Shown here piece by piece: positions 52,225 to 61,730 of a stretch of DNA of 64,000 nucleotides. The DNA is from Aquimonas sp964586455 (GTDB lineage Bacteria; Pseudomonadota; Gammaproteobacteria; Xanthomonadales; Xanthomonadaceae). Each line of letters opens with the position of its first letter. Within the stretch, counting starts at the first letter, position 1. The translations under genes and the position numbers were made by a program. Where the stretch lies: assembly GCA_964586455.1 (NCBI GenBank), contig CAZPHV010000007.1, forward strand, positions 72,120 through 136,119, in the 5' to 3' direction. The notes under the pieces are model-generated. The model saw only the letters and a program-made list of their open reading frames with translations. It did no database searches and was not told the DNA's origin.

Positions 52225-53009
52225 TGTCCGCGCCGACCACCGCCCAGGCCAACCTGACCGCGCTCTACACCATCGTCCGCCGCGAGGTGCACCGCATCCT
52301 GCGCATCTGGGGCCAGACCCTGGTGCCGCCGGCGATCACCATGACGCTCTATTTCCTGATCTTCGGCAGCCTGATCGGCCGCCGCATCGGCGAGATGGGC
52401 GGGCACAGCTACATGGATTTCATCGTCCCGGGCCTGGTGATGATGAGCGTGATCCAGAACGCCTACGGCAACATCTCGTCGAGCTTCTTCGGCGCGAAGT
52501 TCGGCCGCCACGTCGAGGAGCTGCTGGTCAGCCCGATGCCGAACTGGGTGATCCTGCTGGGCTATGTGCTGGGCGGCGTGCTGCGCGGCCTGCTGGTTGG
52601 CGCGATCGTGCTGGTGATTGCGATGTTCTTCACCAAGGTCTCGATCCCGCACCCGCTGGTGACGCTCGCCAGCGTGCTGCTGGCGGCGGTGGTGTTCTCG
52701 CTGGCCGGCTTCGTCAACGCGGTCTATGCGAAGAAGTTCGACGACATCGCGATCATCCCGACCTTCGTGCTGACCCCGCTGACCTACCTCGGCGGCGTGT
52801 TCTACGCGGTCGAAGCCCTGCCGGGCTGGGCGCAGACGCTGACCCTGGCCAACCCCATCGTCTACATGGTCAGCGCCTTCCGCCATGGGCTGCTGGGCTC
52901 CAGCGGCGTCGACCTGGCCTTGAGCTTCGCCGTCATGCTGGGCTTCACCGTCGCCCTGACCTGGTTGGGCCTCACCCTGCTGAAGCGCGGCGTCGGCCTG
53001 CGCAGCTGA
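52224..53009 (+). CDS. YadH-type ABC-2 permease
   Basis: A 261-residue permease with six predicted helices. The start is the ATG of ATGTCCGCG, placed 7 bp after AGGAGG; the GTG three bases earlier is also possible. Conserved YLIFGSLIGRRIG and the loop FFGAKFGRHVEELLVSPMP are typical of YadH. It works with the ATPase upstream; the substrate is unknown. Confidence 0.93.
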   Translation: MSAPTTAQANLTALYTIVRREVHRILRIWGQTLVPPAITMTLYFLIFGSLIGRRIGEMGGHSYMDFIVPGLVMMSVIQNAYGNISSSFFGAKFGRHVEELLVSPMPNWVILLGYVLGGVLRGLLVGAIVLVIAMFFTKVSIPHPLVTLASVLLAAVVFSLAGFVNAVYAKKFDDIAIIPTFVLTPLTYLGGVFYAVEALPGWAQTLTLANPIVYMVSAFRHGLLGSSGVDLALSFAVMLGFTVALTWLGLTLLKRGVGLRS

Positions 53010-53037
53010 TCCTTCCCACCACCACGAGGCGCCCTCG

Positions 53038-53181
53038 ATGAACATGGCCATCCTGCAGCCGCTGCTGACCCTGCTCGCCGGCATCCTGATCCTGATCCGG
53101 CCCAAGCTGCTGGCCCTGATCGTGGCGATCTACCTGATCGTGATCGGCGTGCTGGGCCTGCTGCCGCACCTGCGCTTCTAG
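53038..53181 (+). CDS. DUF3096 small membrane protein, 47 residues
   Basis: A 47-residue protein beginning MNMAILQPLLTLL and ending LLPHLRF, with two membrane helices separated by the short turn RPKLL. This is the DUF3096 pattern (a helix, IRPK, a helix with IVxIYLIVIGVLGLL). It lies 28 bp after the permease gene on the same strand and may be in that transcript. The function of the family is not known to me. It is easily missed because of its size. Confidence 0.85.
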   Translation: MNMAILQPLLTLLAGILILIRPKLLALIVAIYLIVIGVLGLLPHLRF

Positions 53182-53543
53182 CCCTGCGCCACAGGCGCAC
53201 TGGACTTCTGCCGGCCTGGTGCGCCACAGGCGCACCCTATTCGAACACAGGCCTGCGCCTGGTCGGGCGCTTCGCGTCTCTCGGGGTCGTAGGGTGCGCG
53301 TGTCGCGCACGATCGGGTGCGTGCGGTCGATCTGGCGCGCCGCAGGCGCACCGCATGCGAACGACGGCATGGTCTCTGTTCTGGGGCGTGGCGTCATTCG
53401 TGGTCGTAGGGTGCGCGTGTCGCGCACCTACGCGGGCGAAAGACGCATTACCCAGAGCGAAGCCCAGGCGAACGCACGTCGCTTCCACATCGAACGCCCC
53501 GCATCACGCCCGAGAGCCACGGCGCGCGCCGCGACCCAATCCC
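53182..53543. repeat. palindromic repeats of the GGTGCGCC family
   Basis: No gene. Palindromes GGTGCGCC-ACA-GGCGCACC (53218-53236) and GGTGCGCG-TGT-CGCGCACC (53293-53310 and 53410-53428) recur. The stretch 53406-53449 is an inverted copy of 55990-56033 on the other side of the next gene. Confidence 0.8.
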
Positions 53544-55712
53544 TCAAGCGGCTGGCCCGCGCCGGCGCCACCACAGCCCGGCGATCGCGAGCAGCAGCAG
53601 CGGCGGCAGCGTCCAGGTGGCAACACGCTTCATCTCGGCGATCTTCGCCGCGCGCAGCTCGGCATCCACCTTGTCGAAATCCGGCGCCGGACACTCCTGT
53701 CCGAAGCGCGCGCCCCAGGGCACATAGGGCCCTTCGCGCAGGTAGCGCCGGTACAGCTGCTGGCCGCGCTCGTACTCGGTGTTGAGCACATAGCGGGTGG
53801 CCTGGCACATCAGCGCGGCATAGGCCTGCGAGCGCGGCGGCAGCTGTGCGGCAGCCGTTTCCGCCAGGTTGGCAGCCAGGCCGCGGTAGTGGAAGCGATG
53901 CGCGGGCACAGGCGTGCTGCGCTCGACGCGCTCGCGCTCCTCCGCAAGCGCGAGCGGGTCCGGCTGCGCCGGCACGCGTCGCCATTCGGTCTCGGCACTG
54001 CCGGGCACCTCCACTTCGATCCAGCGCCCGCCGGGCGAAAACATGCCGCCATACTCTGCAAAGTCCGGCCCCAGCTGGGTGCCGAGCAGCTCCATGCCCT
54101 GCCAGCGCGCCAGCTCGGCCGCGGCGAAACCGGCGCGCGCGCGCGCCACGCGATCGCCGCGCTGCATGGCCTCGCGCGCTTCGATGTAGCGCTGCGCCTG
54201 CACCTTCAGGTCGGCATCATCGAAGTAAGAAAGCGCCTCGCCGCCGCGATCTTCGCGCAGCATGCGGCGCGCCAGCAGCCCACGCAGCGCGGCGGCGTGG
54301 TGGCGGGTGCCGAACACCCACTCGTCGTTCTGCACCCGCTGCGGTTCGGGCGCCACGCGCTGCACGAAACCCTGCAGCTCGTCGACCGTCAGCACGCGCT
54401 CGGCGAGATACGCGGCGTCGGTCCAGTAGCGCGCCGATGCCGCGTAGAACAGGTCCATGGCCTGCAGATAGTCGTTCCTCGAAAGCGCGACGATGCCGGC
54501 TTCGGCCTGGATGCGGCAGCGCGTGTCGACAGGGGCTTCGGAGGGCCGGTAGACGTCGATTTCGTCGGGCCGCGCAGTCCAGACCTCACCCTCGCCCGCG
54601 GCGCGGATGGCCTGTGCGTAGGCCGCCGCTGCCGCTTCGCTGTTGCCACGACGCAGGGCCAGTTTGGCGCGCAGCCAGTGCGCCATGCCGCCCTGTGCAT
54701 CGCGCAGCGCGCGCTCGGCCTGGTCGTAGCGCCCCGCGCGGTAGGCGATCGAAGCGAGCCGTTCGCGGGCGGGATCCTCGGCGGACAGGGCGCGCTCCAG
54801 CTCGGCGAACACGGCCAGCACGCTGGCGCTGTCCGGGCTGCCGTAGGGGCCGTCCCAGGGGTCGTAGATCTGCACCGGCTCACCCGGCGCCGGCAGGGTC
54901 GGCGGCAGTTCGAAGCTGCGCGCGAACAGATAGGCCAGCAGCAAGCCACGTCCGCTCTCAGTGGTGAGCAACTGGGTGCGGGCTTCGGCGTTCGGCGCCA
55001 GCCTGCGGGCGACGAACAGCAGGGACATGCGGCCCGAGCTTGAGCCCAGCGCCGCCTGCTGCGCGTACAGCTCGACGGCGCGCGCATACTCGCCCGCCTC
55101 CAGCAGATCGCGGGCCTCCTCGCCAAAGCTGGCCACTGCAAGGCCCAGCGGGTCGGGCGCTCCGGCCTGCACTTCGGCGCGCAGCTCGGCGTACATCGCG
55201 CGTGACTCTTCGCCGCGATACAGCTTGCCGAGCATGTAGGCCGCCATCGGGCCGTGGTTGCCGCGCTGCTCCAAGGGCAGTGCGCGCACGGCTTCGAACT
55301 GGGTGATGGCGATGTCGGGCTCACCCGTGTGCCAGGCCACCGCTCCGGCGGTGTAGTGGAGGACCGCGGGCGGCAGCGTGCCGGCGCGCGCCAGCACTTC
55401 GTCTGCGCTGGCCAGACCGCGCAGACGCTCGACCTGGCGCTGCTGGCCCTCATCGAGGCCTTCCGCCTCAGCCGGGCGCAGGCCCTGCGGCTCGCTGTAC
55501 CAGCGCTCCTCGACCGGTTTGAAGCGAAACGCGGACATGTCGACCAGTCGAGTGACCTCGTACTCGAAGCTGCCCGCGGGCAAGTCACTGAGCGTGCGCT
55601 GGCGCTGATCCAGCAGGGTGATCGGGAAGTCGGGCCCGCAGGCGAGTGCGGGGCTGGCGAGCAGGGCGAGGCTCAGGCACAGCAGGCGAATCGGGTGTGT
55701 GCGACGGGACAT
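53544..55712 (-). CDS. secreted, membrane-anchored TPR-like repeat protein
   Basis: A 722-residue protein with a signal peptide (LCLSLALLASPALACG). The long central part is made of alanine- and leucine-rich helical repeats (for example RLASIAYRAGRYDQAERAL and AKLALRRGNSEAAAAAYAQAI), which read as TPR or Sel1-like units. A single C-terminal membrane helix (TWTLPPLLLLAIAGLWW) is followed by RRRG. The bulk would be periplasmic. I do not recognise a specific family. It is a single gene flanked by inverted 44-bp repeats. Open frames on the opposite strand are shadows. Confidence 0.8.
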   Translation of the reverse strand: MSRRTHPIRLLCLSLALLASPALACGPDFPITLLDQRQRTLSDLPAGSFEYEVTRLVDMSAFRFKPVEERWYSEPQGLRPAEAEGLDEGQQRQVERLRGLASADEVLARAGTLPPAVLHYTAGAVAWHTGEPDIAITQFEAVRALPLEQRGNHGPMAAYMLGKLYRGEESRAMYAELRAEVQAGAPDPLGLAVASFGEEARDLLEAGEYARAVELYAQQAALGSSSGRMSLLFVARRLAPNAEARTQLLTTESGRGLLLAYLFARSFELPPTLPAPGEPVQIYDPWDGPYGSPDSASVLAVFAELERALSAEDPARERLASIAYRAGRYDQAERALRDAQGGMAHWLRAKLALRRGNSEAAAAAYAQAIRAAGEGEVWTARPDEIDVYRPSEAPVDTRCRIQAEAGIVALSRNDYLQAMDLFYAASARYWTDAAYLAERVLTVDELQGFVQRVAPEPQRVQNDEWVFGTRHHAAALRGLLARRMLREDRGGEALSYFDDADLKVQAQRYIEAREAMQRGDRVARARAGFAAAELARWQGMELLGTQLGPDFAEYGGMFSPGGRWIEVEVPGSAETEWRRVPAQPDPLALAEERERVERSTPVPAHRFHYRGLAANLAETAAAQLPPRSQAYAALMCQATRYVLNTEYERGQQLYRRYLREGPYVPWGARFGQECPAPDFDKVDAELRAAKIAEMKRVATWTLPPLLLLAIAGLWWRRRGPAA

Positions 55713-56367
55713 GGTCGATCGGGCTCGGCGTGGGTTGCAGGCGAAGGTGGCGCAGCGCGCACCTTACGTCAGCGATAGGGCAATTCGCGGGCAGCGGCGC
55801 GGCTGCCAGGCACGGACACCGTGTCAGGGCAAGAACCGCGGCGGGTGTGTGCGGCGGATCGAGATCCGCCCTACCTGGATCGGTGGGTGGCGGGGGTCGC
55901 CCTCAATCGACAGAAACGTACGCAACTGAGGCTCGTCGCGTGTTCGTGTGCCTGAAATCGCGTCGAGCGGGTGGGGCTCAGGGCCTGGCAATGCGTCTTT
56001 CGCCATCGCCGGTGCGCGACACGCGCACCCTACAAGGGCACGCAAGGTCCTGCACCAGTCCCGGCGAACGCATCGCCCGCACACCGCGTTTCAGCGATGC
56101 ATCGAGCAGTGAGCCTTGGGGTGCCTGTGGCGCACGAACAGCTGTGGAGTAGGTGCGCCTGTGGCGCACCAAGCCAAGAGAAACCTCTCCGGAATTGGGT
56201 GCGCCTATGGCGCACCAAGCGCCGTGAAGTGCGGTGCGCCTGTTGGCGCACCAAGCCAGGAGAAGCCTCTGCACGGCCACGCAGAGTCCCAGGCGTCACG
56301 CGAAGCACTCCGCGGTGAGCCGGTCTCTTCAAGAACACCCGCACCGAAACGCGGGGCTGGGAAGCTC
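55713..56367. repeat. repeat-filled intergenic region upstream of the TPR gene
   Basis: No gene. It contains palindromes of the GGTGCGCC-N3/4-GGCGCACC family at 56152-56170, 56198-56216 and 56233-56252, with a degenerate one at 56118. It also holds the inverted-repeat copy at 55990-56033 and one GGCGGATC-GAGATCCGCC element at about 55853. Several open frames here translate the same repeats and are not believable. Confidence 0.8.
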
Positions 56368-57582
56368 TCAGGGCGTCCAGACCGCCGGAAGCGACTCGGC
56401 GCAGCGGGCAAAGCCGAGCGCCAGACTCGCCCCAGGCGCCAGCCAGACCGGCTGTGCCGCCTGCAGGCCAGATTGATCAGTCGCGCTGCGGTAGGCGCCT
56501 ACACCCTCGACCAGGCCGCAGTGCGCGGGCAGAACGATTCGAGCCTGCGCCTGTGCATCGGTACTGCCGACGTTCTGCAGCACGAGGTCATGCAGGCCAC
56601 CGCCGCGCGCCACGGCCTGCAGTTCGATGCGTGCCTCGGGCGCTTCGCCGCGCATCGCGGCTGAGAGCGTTGCCGGCGCCCAGCTGCGGCGATCGCCTGC
56701 GACCGGCAGTCGGAACCAGAGCAGCCCTTTGAGCTGCGGCAGAGGTTCGGCCCGCAGTGCACGGACGATGGCGGCGACTTCGACGGGATCGGCACGGCGC
56801 TCTTGGGCAGCCTGCCCGCTGCGGTCGATCGCGCCCTCGGCGTCAACCGCGGCGGGGCGTCCATCGCGGCCGAGCTGCACCCGCAACCCGTAGGCAGGCA
56901 AGGCAACGCGAAAGGGCCGGGGCGCCTGCGTCTGCCAGGCGCGCGCCCAGCGCAGGCTGGAATCGACATCGACCAGCGCACTGCGCCAGGCCTCGACCGC
57001 ATGCACCTGCAACACGGTCTCGTCGGCCGCATCGCGCAGCGCGGCCAGACCTGCGGGCGCCTCCAGCCAACTGGGCAATGCGGTGATCGAGAGCACGAGA
57101 TCACGCGGCAGTCCGGAGCGGAATACGCGCAGCCAGTCGGCGTAGTCAGCGAGCGCGGCACTGGCGCAGTCGTGGTCGACTTCCACGCCGTCGACGCGCA
57201 GGCCTTGCGCGCGCCAGTGCTCCACGATCAGGGCCATCGCCGAAGCCAGCGCGACTGCGTCCGCGCGCGGCCGGCTGCCCTCGATGCGCAATACCGCGCG
57301 CAAAGGCAGGCCCCGTTCGCGCAGAGCCTCAAGATCGGGTATGACCGCGATGCGTTGCTCACCGATCTGCTGCAGCACGAGCACGCGCAGGGCCGCGAAC
57401 TCGGCCGTGCCCTCGCGCACGGCTACGCCGACCGCCGGCGTCCAGCTGCGCTGCCAGACGTAGGCCTCGTGAGTGAGGCGGGGTTGCGGAGCCGGCGGTG
57501 GCGGAGGCGCGCAGGCCGTCATCCACGCGAGGCCGAGCGCGAGCAGCGCGACGGGTACGCGCGTCGAAGCAAACAGACGCAC
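56368..57582 (-). CDS. DUF3142 lipoprotein
   Basis: A 404-residue protein starting at a GTG directly after the stop of the acetyltransferase gene. Its signal peptide ends in the lipobox MTAC, so it should be a lipoprotein (Cys24), followed by a proline-rich linker. EAYVWQRSW opens the DUF3142 domain, and VDGVEVDHDC and LSITALPSWL are in the pattern of a TIM-barrel-like fold related to glycoside hydrolase structures. No enzymatic role is proven to my knowledge. It is coupled to the GNAT gene upstream. Confidence 0.82.
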   Translation of the reverse strand: MRLFASTRVPVALLALGLAWMTACAPPPPPAPQPRLTHEAYVWQRSWTPAVGVAVREGTAEFAALRVLVLQQIGEQRIAVIPDLEALRERGLPLRAVLRIEGSRPRADAVALASAMALIVEHWRAQGLRVDGVEVDHDCASAALADYADWLRVFRSGLPRDLVLSITALPSWLEAPAGLAALRDAADETVLQVHAVEAWRSALVDVDSSLRWARAWQTQAPRPFRVALPAYGLRVQLGRDGRPAAVDAEGAIDRSGQAAQERRADPVEVAAIVRALRAEPLPQLKGLLWFRLPVAGDRRSWAPATLSAAMRGEAPEARIELQAVARGGGLHDLVLQNVGSTDAQAQARIVLPAHCGLVEGVGAYRSATDQSGLQAAQPVWLAPGASLALGFARCAESLPAVWTP

Positions 57583-58167
57583 TCAGCGGGCGTCCCACCA
57601 GGGCCAGGCCACTACTGACCAGTCCTCGTGTTCATCGGAGTAGCGGCCGACTTCGACGAAGCCGATGCGCGCATGCGCGCGCCGCGAGATCTCGTTGCGC
57701 AGTGCGATTTCGGTCAGGCACAGCTCGACTTCGGCACCGAGCGAGTCGCGAATGCAGGCGTACAGGGCACCGATCAGGCCGCGACCGCGGTAGCTCGGGT
57801 CGACACAAACCTGACCGCCCACCACGTAGCGGCACTCACCAAGTGAACGCTCACGCCAGTGCATGCGCTCGAACTGCTGAAACATCGGACGCAGCGCGGG
57901 CAGCCATTCGGCCATGTCCGGCCGCATCGACAGGCTGTAACCGACCACGCGGCCGTCGGCGAGCGCGATCGCCTGCGGCGACCGTTCTGCCATCTGTCGC
58001 AGAAGCGCCTCGTCGTGCTCGACATAGACGAAGCCGTCCTGGGCTTGCTGCGCTTCGCTCAAGCCGTGACGCAGATTGCGTTGCTGCAGGGCCAGGATGC
58101 CCTGGAAGTGGGCTGCCTCATTGGCGAGGCGCAGGACGGGCTCAGGCAAGGCGGCGGGATTGTTCAT
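57583..58167 (-). CDS. GNAT-family N-acetyltransferase
   Basis: A 194-residue protein starting at MNNPAALPEP. The acetyl-CoA-binding motif is in GQVCVDPSYRGRGLIGALY. The C-terminal strand HARIGFVEVGRY is typical. The substrate is unknown. It is upstream of and adjacent to the DUF3142 lipoprotein gene. Confidence 0.9.
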   Translation of the reverse strand: MNNPAALPEPVLRLANEAAHFQGILALQQRNLRHGLSEAQQAQDGFVYVEHDEALLRQMAERSPQAIALADGRVVGYSLSMRPDMAEWLPALRPMFQQFERMHWRERSLGECRYVVGGQVCVDPSYRGRGLIGALYACIRDSLGAEVELCLTEIALRNEISRRAHARIGFVEVGRYSDEHEDWSVVAWPWWDAR

Positions 58168-58250
58168 GCCGCCGCATGCTGCCAGCACGACGCGACGGCG
58201 GGAAGCCGCCGCGTCGATACCCGGCCCATCGCAGTGCCACGCAGCGCGCG

Positions 58251-58690
58251 CGGCGGGTCAAGACCCGCCCTACCCGAGCCCTTAGCCTCGACGCGGCACG
58301 CGATCCACGTAGGGCGGATCTTGATCCGCCGCCCCAACACCGCGCGCCTTGCGGCGGGTCAAGACCCGCCCTACCCGAGCCCTTAGCCTCGACGCGGCAC
58401 GCGATCCACGTAGGGCGGATCTTGATCCGCCGCCCCAACACCGCGCGCCTTGCGGCGGGTCAAGACCCGCCCTACCAGAGCNNNNNNNNNNNNNNNNNNN
58501 NNNNNNNNNNNNNNNNNNNNNNNNNNNNNNNNNNNNNNNNNNNNNNNNNNNNNNNNNNNNNNNNNNNNNNNNNNNNNNNNNCCGCCGCCCCAACACCGCG
58601 CGCCTTGCGGCGGGTCAAGACCCGCCCTACCAGAGCAATCCGCCCTATCAGAGCGGGCGGCCCTGCCAGAGCCACCCGCCCTGCCAAAAC
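58251..58690. repeat. 101-bp tandem repeat with a gap
   Basis: Units start at 58251, 58352 and 58453 with exact 101-bp spacing. Each has a palindrome GGCGGGTC-AA-GACCCGCC and a second, GGCGGATC-TT-GATCCGCC. After the gap a further copy begins at 58608, followed by degenerate short GCCCTACCAGAGC units to about 58690. No gene is present; translated frames are artefacts. Confidence 0.92.
58482..58581. other. assembly gap of 100 N in the 101-bp repeat
   Basis: Exactly 100 N inside the tandem array. The distance between flanking units (155 bp) is not a multiple of 101, so the true copy number is unknown. Confidence 0.98.
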
Positions 58691-58731
58691 AACCCGCTCC
58701 GCCAATGCGATCCACGCACCGCGATTAGGCT

Positions 58732-61341
58732 CTAGAACTTCCAGCCCAGACGCACGTAGTAGAACCCACCGTTGAAACCGTAAGGCGTCAGCGGCGGGAA
58801 CTTCGCGCCGACCACGTCTTCGCCATAGGGGTTCAGATCGGGCTCCTTGTCGAACAGGTTCTGTGCACCGACGTTGACGAACATGCCGTTGCCGAACTTG
58901 TAGCCGACTTCGGCGTCGACGATCAGCGCGGCATCGCCATAGATCGGCAGACAGTCCGGCCCCACCACGCAGCCACTGTCGACGTGGTCCTCGTAGAACG
59001 AACCGTAGTAGTTCAATCGGGTCATCGCGTGCCAACGCTCGCGCTGGTGGTTGATGCTGAAGCTGCCCTTGGTGCGCGGCAGTGCGTCTTCGAGAATCTG
59101 CACGCGGGCCTCGCCGATGATGTTCGGCGAGAAGTCGGTCACCTCGGTGCGGTTCCAGTTCATCGCCAGCGAATAGGTGGTCTCGCCTCCAAAGTGATCG
59201 CTCTCATAACTGCTCACCAGATCCAGGCCGTCAGTCTTGGTGTCGAAGTCGTTGATGAAGAAGCGCACGCTGTCGAGGCTGATTGCCTCCTGCACGCCCT
59301 GCGCCACCAACGCCGCGCGATCCGCTGCACTCAGCGTGAAGTTCTGGCTCTGGGCAATACGGTCTTCGACGTCGATCCGGTAATAGTCGACCGTGAACAG
59401 CCAGGCATCGCTGCGCCAGACGCCGCCGAAGCTGAGGTTGAACGAATCCTCCGGCGTCAGCGGCTTGCCGCCAAAGCGCTGGGCGATCGGGTTGGTCGGC
59501 GGCAGAGTGGCGGTGTCGCGCAGCTCGCCGCCGATGAACTGGGTGGTGACTGCACGCACATTGCTCTGGCCCGGCGTCGGAGCGCGGAATCCCGTGCTGA
59601 CGGCACCGCGCAGGGCCAGGGCATCGGTCGCCTGGAAACGACTGGTGAGCTTCCAGTTGGTGGTGGTGCCGAAGTCTTCGAAGTCTTCGAAGCGCAGTGC
59701 GGCAGCCAACAGCAGACGTTCGGTCAGATCCCCTTCCAGGTCGACATAGGCCGCGTAGTTGCTGCGGCTCCAGCTGCCGGCGTCACGCGGGCTGAAACCG
59801 GGAAAGCCATTCGAGCCGATCAGGAAACCCTGCGAGGCCAGCGGCCCGATCTCGAAGCTGGCCTGGTCACCGTTGAAGGCTTCGAACTTCTCTTCGCGCC
59901 ACTCCAGACCGCCAGCGACGCTGAGGCCGTACTGCGTCCACGAGGTGTCGAACACTTTGACCAGATCGAGGTTGAAGTTGGTCTCGGTCTGCTCATAGGC
60001 GCCGGGATTGAAGCGGTAGCCGTCCGGCTGGTTCGGCCCCATCGACGCATTGACGGTGTTGTAGATGTAGAAATCGACTTCGCTGCGGCCCTGCGAGGCG
60101 CTCGCATCCCAACGCAGGCCGCCTTCGGTGGTGCCGCGCACGCCGCTGACCAGCCCGGCATCGCGCACCACGCCGCCGAAGCGCGGAGTGAAGCCACCGG
60201 GAAAGTCGCGGAAGAAGGTGTAGCAGTTCGCGGGCAGCGCGCCGACCTGCGAATTGACCGCGCCGAAGGGCCGCAGCGCACCCGCGGCGTCGCGCAGCGC
60301 GATGCTCGGGCAGCCCGCGCCGGTGAGATCACCGATCAGCAGGGTTTCGCCGCCGTCGCCCGAGAACACGCCCGCACGCGAGACCGGGTTGCGGTAATAG
60401 AAGCCGCCGTCGATGTCGCGCGAGGCGGCGTTGCCGAACAGGTACCAGTCGAGGTCATCGTTCAGCTCCAGACCCAGATTGGCGATCAGCTTGAAGTCGC
60501 GCTTGACCTCTGGGCTGCCCCAGATCTGCGCCGGATTCGGCACGAAGGTGTTGCCGCTGGCCGCCACTTCCGCAGCATCACCGCGCTGCACGCTGCGATC
60601 GGTGGCGTCAGCCTCGCGGTACTCGAAGCTCAGGTTGGCGAAGCCCTGCGGCGAGAACGGCAGGCCGACGTTGCCGGCGATCTGGGCGGTGGTGCCGTCG
60701 CCCTCGTAGTGCTGGCCGCTCATCACTTCGAGCGAGCCGCCTTCGCGCTCCGAGCGCAGGTTGAAGTTGATGACACCAGCGATCGCGTCCGAACCGTACT
60801 GCGCCGCCGCGCCATCGCGCAGCACTTCGACCTGCGACAGCGCGATCGAGGGGAAGACCGAGATATCCGGACCTTGCGAGCCATCCGAGAGGCCGCTGCC
60901 GAGGAAGGTGATCACCGCCGAGCGATGCCGGCGCTTGCCGTTCACCAGCACCAGGGTGCTGTCCGGCGGCAGGCCGCGCAGGTTGGCCGGGCGCACCAGG
61001 GTGGCGGCGTCGCTGATGGGCTGGATGTTGACGTTGAGAGAGGGCACCACGGTACGGATCTGATCGAGCACGTCGGTCAGGCCCTGGTTGTGGAATTCCT
61101 CGCCGCTGATGATGTCGATCGGCACCGGCGAACCGGCCTCGGTGCGCGGCTGCTTGCGCGAGCCCAGCACCGAAATCACATCGAGCGACTTCGCTTCCTC
61201 CGGGTTGGGCGCGGTGTCCTGCGCTGCCACGGATGTCCAGGGCACCAGGCCCGTACCCGCCACCAGTCCGCCCATCAAGGCCAAACGCAGCGCGCCTGCC
61301 AGACGGTGGGCGCGCAGCCCCTGTCGAATCATCTTTTCCAT
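58732..61341 (-). CDS. TonB-dependent outer membrane receptor
   Basis: An 869-residue protein starting at MEKMIRQGLRA. It has a signal peptide ending SVAAQ, a possible TonB box around LDVISVLGSR, the plug domain (VPIDIISGEEF to GVINFNLRS) and a long beta barrel ending YYVRLGWKF, whose terminal phenylalanine suits BAM-dependent insertion. Such receptors import siderophores, glycans or other large ligands with energy from TonB. The plug contains the QVEVLRDGAAAQYGSDAIAGV signature. The ligand is unknown; no neighbouring transport or degradation genes help. Confidence 0.95.
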   Translation of the reverse strand: MEKMIRQGLRAHRLAGALRLALMGGLVAGTGLVPWTSVAAQDTAPNPEEAKSLDVISVLGSRKQPRTEAGSPVPIDIISGEEFHNQGLTDVLDQIRTVVPSLNVNIQPISDAATLVRPANLRGLPPDSTLVLVNGKRRHRSAVITFLGSGLSDGSQGPDISVFPSIALSQVEVLRDGAAAQYGSDAIAGVINFNLRSEREGGSLEVMSGQHYEGDGTTAQIAGNVGLPFSPQGFANLSFEYREADATDRSVQRGDAAEVAASGNTFVPNPAQIWGSPEVKRDFKLIANLGLELNDDLDWYLFGNAASRDIDGGFYYRNPVSRAGVFSGDGGETLLIGDLTGAGCPSIALRDAAGALRPFGAVNSQVGALPANCYTFFRDFPGGFTPRFGGVVRDAGLVSGVRGTTEGGLRWDASASQGRSEVDFYIYNTVNASMGPNQPDGYRFNPGAYEQTETNFNLDLVKVFDTSWTQYGLSVAGGLEWREEKFEAFNGDQASFEIGPLASQGFLIGSNGFPGFSPRDAGSWSRSNYAAYVDLEGDLTERLLLAAALRFEDFEDFGTTTNWKLTSRFQATDALALRGAVSTGFRAPTPGQSNVRAVTTQFIGGELRDTATLPPTNPIAQRFGGKPLTPEDSFNLSFGGVWRSDAWLFTVDYYRIDVEDRIAQSQNFTLSAADRAALVAQGVQEAISLDSVRFFINDFDTKTDGLDLVSSYESDHFGGETTYSLAMNWNRTEVTDFSPNIIGEARVQILEDALPRTKGSFSINHQRERWHAMTRLNYYGSFYEDHVDSGCVVGPDCLPIYGDAALIVDAEVGYKFGNGMFVNVGAQNLFDKEPDLNPYGEDVVGAKFPPLTPYGFNGGFYYVRLGWKF

Positions 61342-61730
61342 CGGTCGAGTCCCCGCATCTTGAGTGAGTGAAGCCCCCCCGGCGACGCCCGCGTGCTCCG
61401 GCCCCTGTGGTGATCGAAGCCCCCCGGCTTCGATCCCCTGCCCTGTTCCGGGCCTTGCAGCCATTGCATCACTCACGCGCTCGGAATCACGCCGCGGCGA
61501 AGGCTTCGTTCCGCCGCAGCCTGTCGCCGGCAGGTCCGATCACGGAGGTCCGCGTGGCGACGGCGCGAGTATGCCTTTCGTCATGGTTTTAGCAAATCGC
61601 TTTGCGAAATCACGCTTCGCATGCGCGATGACAGCCTGGACGGGTAGGCTCTTCGCCAATACGCGAAGGGCCCGCGCCCTCACAGGGAGGACGCGGGCCC
61701 TTCGGCGAGCATGTAGCTCCGGGTGAAGGC
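61342..61730. other. intergenic region, no gene
   Basis: About 390 bp between the receptor gene and the E2 gene. It contains the leader of the receptor gene and the E2 terminator hairpin (61665-61703). I see no further gene. Confidence 0.5.
61665..61703 (-). terminator. 12-bp perfect hairpin after the E2 gene
   Basis: Arms GAAGGGCCCGCG (61665-61676) and CGCGGGCCCTTC (61692-61703) pair perfectly with a 15-base loop, 28 bp after the E2 stop on the minus strand. No long T run follows. Confidence 0.75.

Noticed and set aside
58251..58690. CRISPR-like array
   Set aside because: Repeat and spacer do not alternate; the full 101-bp unit is repeated with no unique spacers, and there are no cas genes.
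58984..61371. 795-codon plus-strand frame opposite the TonB receptor gene
   Set aside because: The minus strand carries signal peptide, plug and barrel with terminal phenylalanine; the plus frame has no family features.
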